A stretch of 64,000 bases of DNA, taken from positions 868,001 through 932,000 of the forward strand of contig NZ_FNSC01000001.1 of NCBI RefSeq assembly GCF_900105355.1, given 5' to 3'. The notes below the pieces were generated by a model. That model was not told the DNA's origin and made no database searches. It was given only the letters and a program-made list of their open reading frames with translations. A program made the position numbers and the translations under genes. Of the stretch, positions 61,068-64,000 are shown piece by piece. Position 1 is the stretch's first letter. The number at the start of each line of letters is the position of its first letter. This DNA comes from Pseudomonas anguilliseptica. GTDB lineage: Bacteria > Pseudomonadota > Gammaproteobacteria > Pseudomonadales > Pseudomonadaceae.

Positions 61068-62441
61068 TTGTTAAACGCCATACGCGATGCCTGGCAGCAC
61101 ACGCCTACCCATAAACGGGTGTGGGCACTGGCTGCGCCAATGATCCTCTGCAACCTTTCGGTGCCGCTGGTGGCGCTGGTCGACAGTGCGGTGATCGGCC
61201 ATCTACCGCACGCCCACCAATTGGCCGCCGTGGCCGTAGGCGGCAGCCTGTACACCCTGCTGACCTGGGCAGTGGGATTTCTGCGCATGGGCACCACCGG
61301 TTTCAGCGCCCAGGCGGCGGGCCGCGCTGATGGCGGCGCGCTACGTCAGGTGCTGCTGCAGGGCTTGCTGCTCGGCGTGCTGCTGGCGTTCGTTTTGATC
61401 AGCCTGGCCATCCCCTTGAGCAGCGCCGCATTAGCGTTGATGCAGCCCTCGGCGCAACTCGATGAGATGGCGCGTAGCTATCTGTATATCCGCCTGCTCG
61501 GGCTACCCGCAGCGCTGGCCACCTATGCCCTGGTTGGCTGGCTGCTGGGTACGCAGAACGCGCGCGGGCCGCTGGCCATTCTGCTGACCACCAATCTGCT
61601 GAATGTTGCCCTCGATCTGCTGTTTGTCCTCGGCCTGCACTGGGGCGTGGCCGGCGCGGCCTGGGCCTCGGTGATTGCCGAATGGAGCGGTGCGCTGCTC
61701 GGTCTGTACCTGGCCCGCCGCGCCTTGCGTGCCTATGCCGGCACGCTGGACTGGGCAGCGCTAAGCCGCTGGCTGAACTGGCGACCGCTACTGGCGGTAA
61801 ACCGCGACATCTTTATTCGCACCCTGGCACTGCAGGCGGTGTTCTTTCTGATCACCGTACAAGGCACCCGCCTGGGCGATGCCACCGTGGCAGCCAACGC
61901 CCTGCTGCTCAACGGCCTGCTCCTCGCCGCCCATGCCCTCGATGGCCTGGCCCACGCACTGGAGGCGCTATGCGGACATGCCTTGGGCGCCCGTGATCGC
62001 AGCGCGCTGCGCCGCACGCTGATTGTCGCCGGCGGCTGGTCGCTGTTCGCCAGCCTGGGTTTTGCGCTGTTCTTTCTACTCGGCGGGCACTGGTTTATCA
62101 GTCTGCAGACCAATATCGCGGCGGTGCGCGAAACCGCATTCGTCTACCTACCGTACCTCGCCCTGCTGCCGCTGATCGCAGTCTGGAGCTACCTGCTCGA
62201 CGGTCTGTTTATCGGTGCCACCCGCGCCCGCGAGATGCGCGATGCCATGCTGCTGGCCCTGCTGCTCAGTCTGCCGCTGGCCTGGGCCCTGCAGCCACTG
62301 GGCAATCAGGGCTTGTGGCTGGCCTTCCTGAGCTTTATGGGACTGCGCAGCCTGTGCCTGGGTGGCTATGCTTACCGCCTGACCCGTGCCGACCACTGGT
62401 TCGCCCCTAGCCAATCAGGAGCCCCTTATGCTCAGCCCTGA
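61068..62441 (+). CDS. dinF: MATE-family efflux transporter DinF
   Basis: This is a twelve-helix MATE-family exporter of the DinF branch, which expels toxic organic compounds using sodium or proton gradients. I propose the TTG at 61068 (reading MLNAIRDAWQHTPTHKRVW), preceded by GAGAG, because family similarity begins there. A GTG at 60951 would add an unlikely polar extension. The product is then 457 residues, normal for DinF. Typical blocks are LSVPLVALVDSAVIGHLPHA and FLRMGTTGFSAQAAGRADGG. It is divergent from yfhM, with 185 bases between the coding regions, and overlaps the next gene by 14 bases. Confidence 0.9.
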   Translation: MLNAIRDAWQHTPTHKRVWALAAPMILCNLSVPLVALVDSAVIGHLPHAHQLAAVAVGGSLYTLLTWAVGFLRMGTTGFSAQAAGRADGGALRQVLLQGLLLGVLLAFVLISLAIPLSSAALALMQPSAQLDEMARSYLYIRLLGLPAALATYALVGWLLGTQNARGPLAILLTTNLLNVALDLLFVLGLHWGVAGAAWASVIAEWSGALLGLYLARRALRAYAGTLDWAALSRWLNWRPLLAVNRDIFIRTLALQAVFFLITVQGTRLGDATVAANALLLNGLLLAAHALDGLAHALEALCGHALGARDRSALRRTLIVAGGWSLFASLGFALFFLLGGHWFISLQTNIAAVRETAFVYLPYLALLPLIAVWSYLLDGLFIGATRAREMRDAMLLALLLSLPLAWALQPLGNQGLWLAFLSFMGLRSLCLGGYAYRLTRADHWFAPSQSGAPYAQP

Positions 62442-63447
62442 AATGCCCTGCGATGAAGTCTTGCGCCAGCAGATCCTCGATGACAACGAGTTGATCGATA
62501 CCCCTGCCGACCCCTATCTGGATACCCTGGTGCGGGTGGTGCGCGAAGTCTTCGCGGTAAAAACCGTGCTGATCAGCCTGATCGACCATGACCGCCAGTG
62601 GTTCAAATCGCGCATCGGCCTGGAGATCAGCGAAACTCCACGGACCATCTCCTTCTGCGCCCACGCGATTCTCGGCACCCAGCCACTGATCGTCGAAGAC
62701 ACCCATAACGATCTGCGTTTTCACGACAACCCGGTGGTGATCAACAATCCGCAGATCCGTTTCTATGCCGGGCAACCGCTGTTTTCCCAGGAAGGCCAGC
62801 CGCTGGGCACCCTGTGCCTGATCGACCCGGCCCCACGGCAGCTGACGGGCAAGCAGGTGCGCCTGTTTATCGACATGGCGACCCTTGGTCGAGGGCTACC
62901 TGAAGCTGCGCCACGTCAGCGAGCAGACCGCGCAGCTGCGCGCGGCGCTGAGCCGTGAACAGCGCAAGACCATGCTCGACCCGCTGACCCAGCTATGGAA
63001 CCGCGCCGGCCTCAACCACTTTCTGCCCAGGCAGCAGGCACAGGCCGACGACCTGGGCTTGCAGCTCGGCGTGCTGTTCTGCGACCTGGATTACTTCAAG
63101 AAGGTCAACGACAACCACGGCCACGCCGCTGGCGATCAGGTGCTGTGGGAAACCGCCCGGCGCATCAGCGCCGCCGTACGCCCGCAGGATGTAGTGACGC
63201 GCAGCGGCGGCGAGGAGTTCGTGGTGCTGCTGCAGGTGCACGACCAGCATGAATTGCTGCTGATCGCCGAGCGCATTCGCAGCGCCCTGAACAAGGAGCC
63301 GATGAGCATCGACGAGCTGCAGCTCAACCTGACCATCAGCATCGGCGCAGCCCCCAGGAACCACCACCCGCCACCATGAACCGCGCCGACCAGGCGCTGC
63401 ATCAGGCCAAGGGCAATGGCCGCAACCGAGTCGAACTCGCCAACTGA
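62428..63447 (+). pseudogene. GAF-domain diguanylate cyclase, two frameshifts
   Basis: The gene should encode an about 339-residue cytoplasmic protein with an N-terminal GAF domain (FAVKTVLISLIDHDRQWF, ISFCAHAILGTQPLIVED) and a GGDEF domain (FCDLDYFKKVNDNHGHAAGD, RSGGEEFVVLL with an RPQD inhibitory site). It starts at the ATG at 62428 with AGGA upstream. An extra T near 62885-62886 shifts the frame after DMATL. A missing C in the run at 63351-63355 shifts it again after ISIGAAP, before MNRADQALHQAKGNGRNRV. The end at 63447 is in the restored frame. It overlaps dinF by 14 bases. Sequencing error is a real alternative to pseudogenisation. Confidence 0.88.
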
Positions 63448-63474
63448 CCCTCCACACCAGACAAGGGAAACCCT

Positions 63475-63930
63475 ATGGGCCAAGCGCTTGCTGCCTACCT
63501 GCATTACCTGTCGATCTTCCTGCTGTTCGCCCTGCTCAGCATCGAGCATGTGCAATTCAAACTGCCGCTGGACCTGCGCCGCGCGCGCAGCCTGATCATC
63601 ACCGACATCGCCTACGGCATCAGCGCAGGCCTGGTGCTGTTCACCGGTCTGGCGCGGGTGCTCTGGTACGGCAAGGGCCTGGACTACTACCTGGGCAACA
63701 GCCTGTTTCACGCCAAAGTCGGCCTGTTTATCCTGGTCGGGCTGATCTCCGTGGTGCCGACCTTCGTCTTCCTCAACTGGCGCAACAGCCTCAAGGCTGG
63801 CGAAGTGCCGCAGGTCAGCCCCGCCAAGGCGCGGATGGTGATCATGGTGATTCGCCTGGAACTGTTGCTGCTACTGGCCATCCCATTACTGGCGGTGCTG
63901 ATGGCACGCGGTTATGGCGTGATCGGCTGA
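63475..63930 (+). CDS. DUF2214-family membrane protein
   Basis: This 151-residue protein has four membrane helices (for example LAAYLHYLSIFLLFALLSI and LLLLLAIPLLAVLMARGYG) and conserved-looking LWYGKGLDYYLGNSLFHAKV. That pattern is found in the DUF2214 family of uncharacterised inner-membrane proteins. An AAGGGAAA purine stretch lies before the ATG. It follows the GAF-GGDEF gene by 27 bases on the same strand and may be co-transcribed with dinF. I can assign no function. Confidence 0.8.
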   Translation: MGQALAAYLHYLSIFLLFALLSIEHVQFKLPLDLRRARSLIITDIAYGISAGLVLFTGLARVLWYGKGLDYYLGNSLFHAKVGLFILVGLISVVPTFVFLNWRNSLKAGEVPQVSPAKARMVIMVIRLELLLLLAIPLLAVLMARGYGVIG

Positions 63931-63952
63931 CGCCTGAACAGACCAGCAAGCC

Positions 63953-64000
63953 TGTGGGAGGCGCTTTAGCGGCGAACGGATGTCGCGGCTAAAGCCTCAC
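63953..64000. repeat. REP-like palindrome, cut by the window end
   Basis: GTGGGAGGCGCTTTAGCGGCGA is followed by an inverted partner GTCGCGGCTAAAGCCTCAC running to the last base. This is the common Pseudomonas REP pattern (GGAGCGGCTTTAGCCGCGA). The last bases of the right arm lie outside the window. Confidence 0.8.

Overview
The window is a piece of a Pseudomonas chromosome. The first 23 kb carries, in the order I know from P. aeruginosa, the genes for Kdo/LPS transport (kdsD-kdsC-lptC-lptA-lptB), the nitrogen-PTS/sigma-54 cluster (rpoN-hpf-ptsN-rapZ-ptsO), pmbA, yjgA, tldD, a nitrilase, yhdP, rng, maf, mreBCD and, divergently, gatCAB. The proteins and the high-GC codon use fit Pseudomonas; the species is not resolvable by eye (possibly the alcaligenes/anguilliseptica side of the genus, a weak inference). 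No tRNA, rRNA or CRISPR array was seen.

Layout. 0-6.3 kb: plus-strand LPS and PTS-Ntr operons ending in a strong bidirectional terminator. 6.3-19.5 kb: mostly minus strand (pmbA; tldD-nitrilase-yhdP-rng-maf; mreB-mreC-mreD), with yjgA on the plus strand. 19.8-25.1 kb: plus-strand gatCAB, a frameshifted short rlpA, a CaCA cation antiporter and a carboxymuconolactone-decarboxylase-like protein. 25.2-28.1 kb: minus-strand AEC carrier and the RoxSR redox two-component system. 28.4-39.4 kb: a SIMPL-domain protein and the dipeptide uptake region (three dppA-type binding proteins, dppB, dppC, broken dppD) with the peptidase mdpA and the repressor psdR. 39.4-51 kb: an accessory, decaying zone with an IS630-family element, an IS5-family element, two Bug/TctC-type binding proteins, two membrane GGDEF proteins, a chemoreceptor pseudogene and a nonsense-mutated sugar-type binding protein. 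51.1-60.9 kb: pbpC and the alpha-2-macroglobulin yfhM, here separated by a LasB-type elastase and a small membrane protein. 61-64 kb: dinF-type MATE transporter, a twice-frameshifted GAF-GGDEF gene, a DUF2214-type membrane protein and a REP-like palindrome at the edge.

How the parts work together. The 5' third is housekeeping envelope biogenesis, nitrogen/carbon regulation, cell shape and tRNA amidation, and its genes look intact. The middle is built for peptide scavenging: a secreted elastase, a cytosolic peptidase, periplasmic peptide-binding proteins and a local repressor. The ATPase part of the transporter is destroyed, however: dppD has a frameshift and is cut by IS630, and dppF does not follow. 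The 40-51 kb stretch places three periplasmic solute-binding proteins without permeases beside membrane signalling proteins (GGDEF-EAL, GGDEF, chemoreceptor), which suggests ligand-sensing pairs rather than transport.

Seven single-base indels, most in short homopolymers, and three premature stops break six non-essential genes. Either this region is truly decaying or the assembly has homopolymer errors; the two IS insertions with clean target duplications are real structural events in either case.
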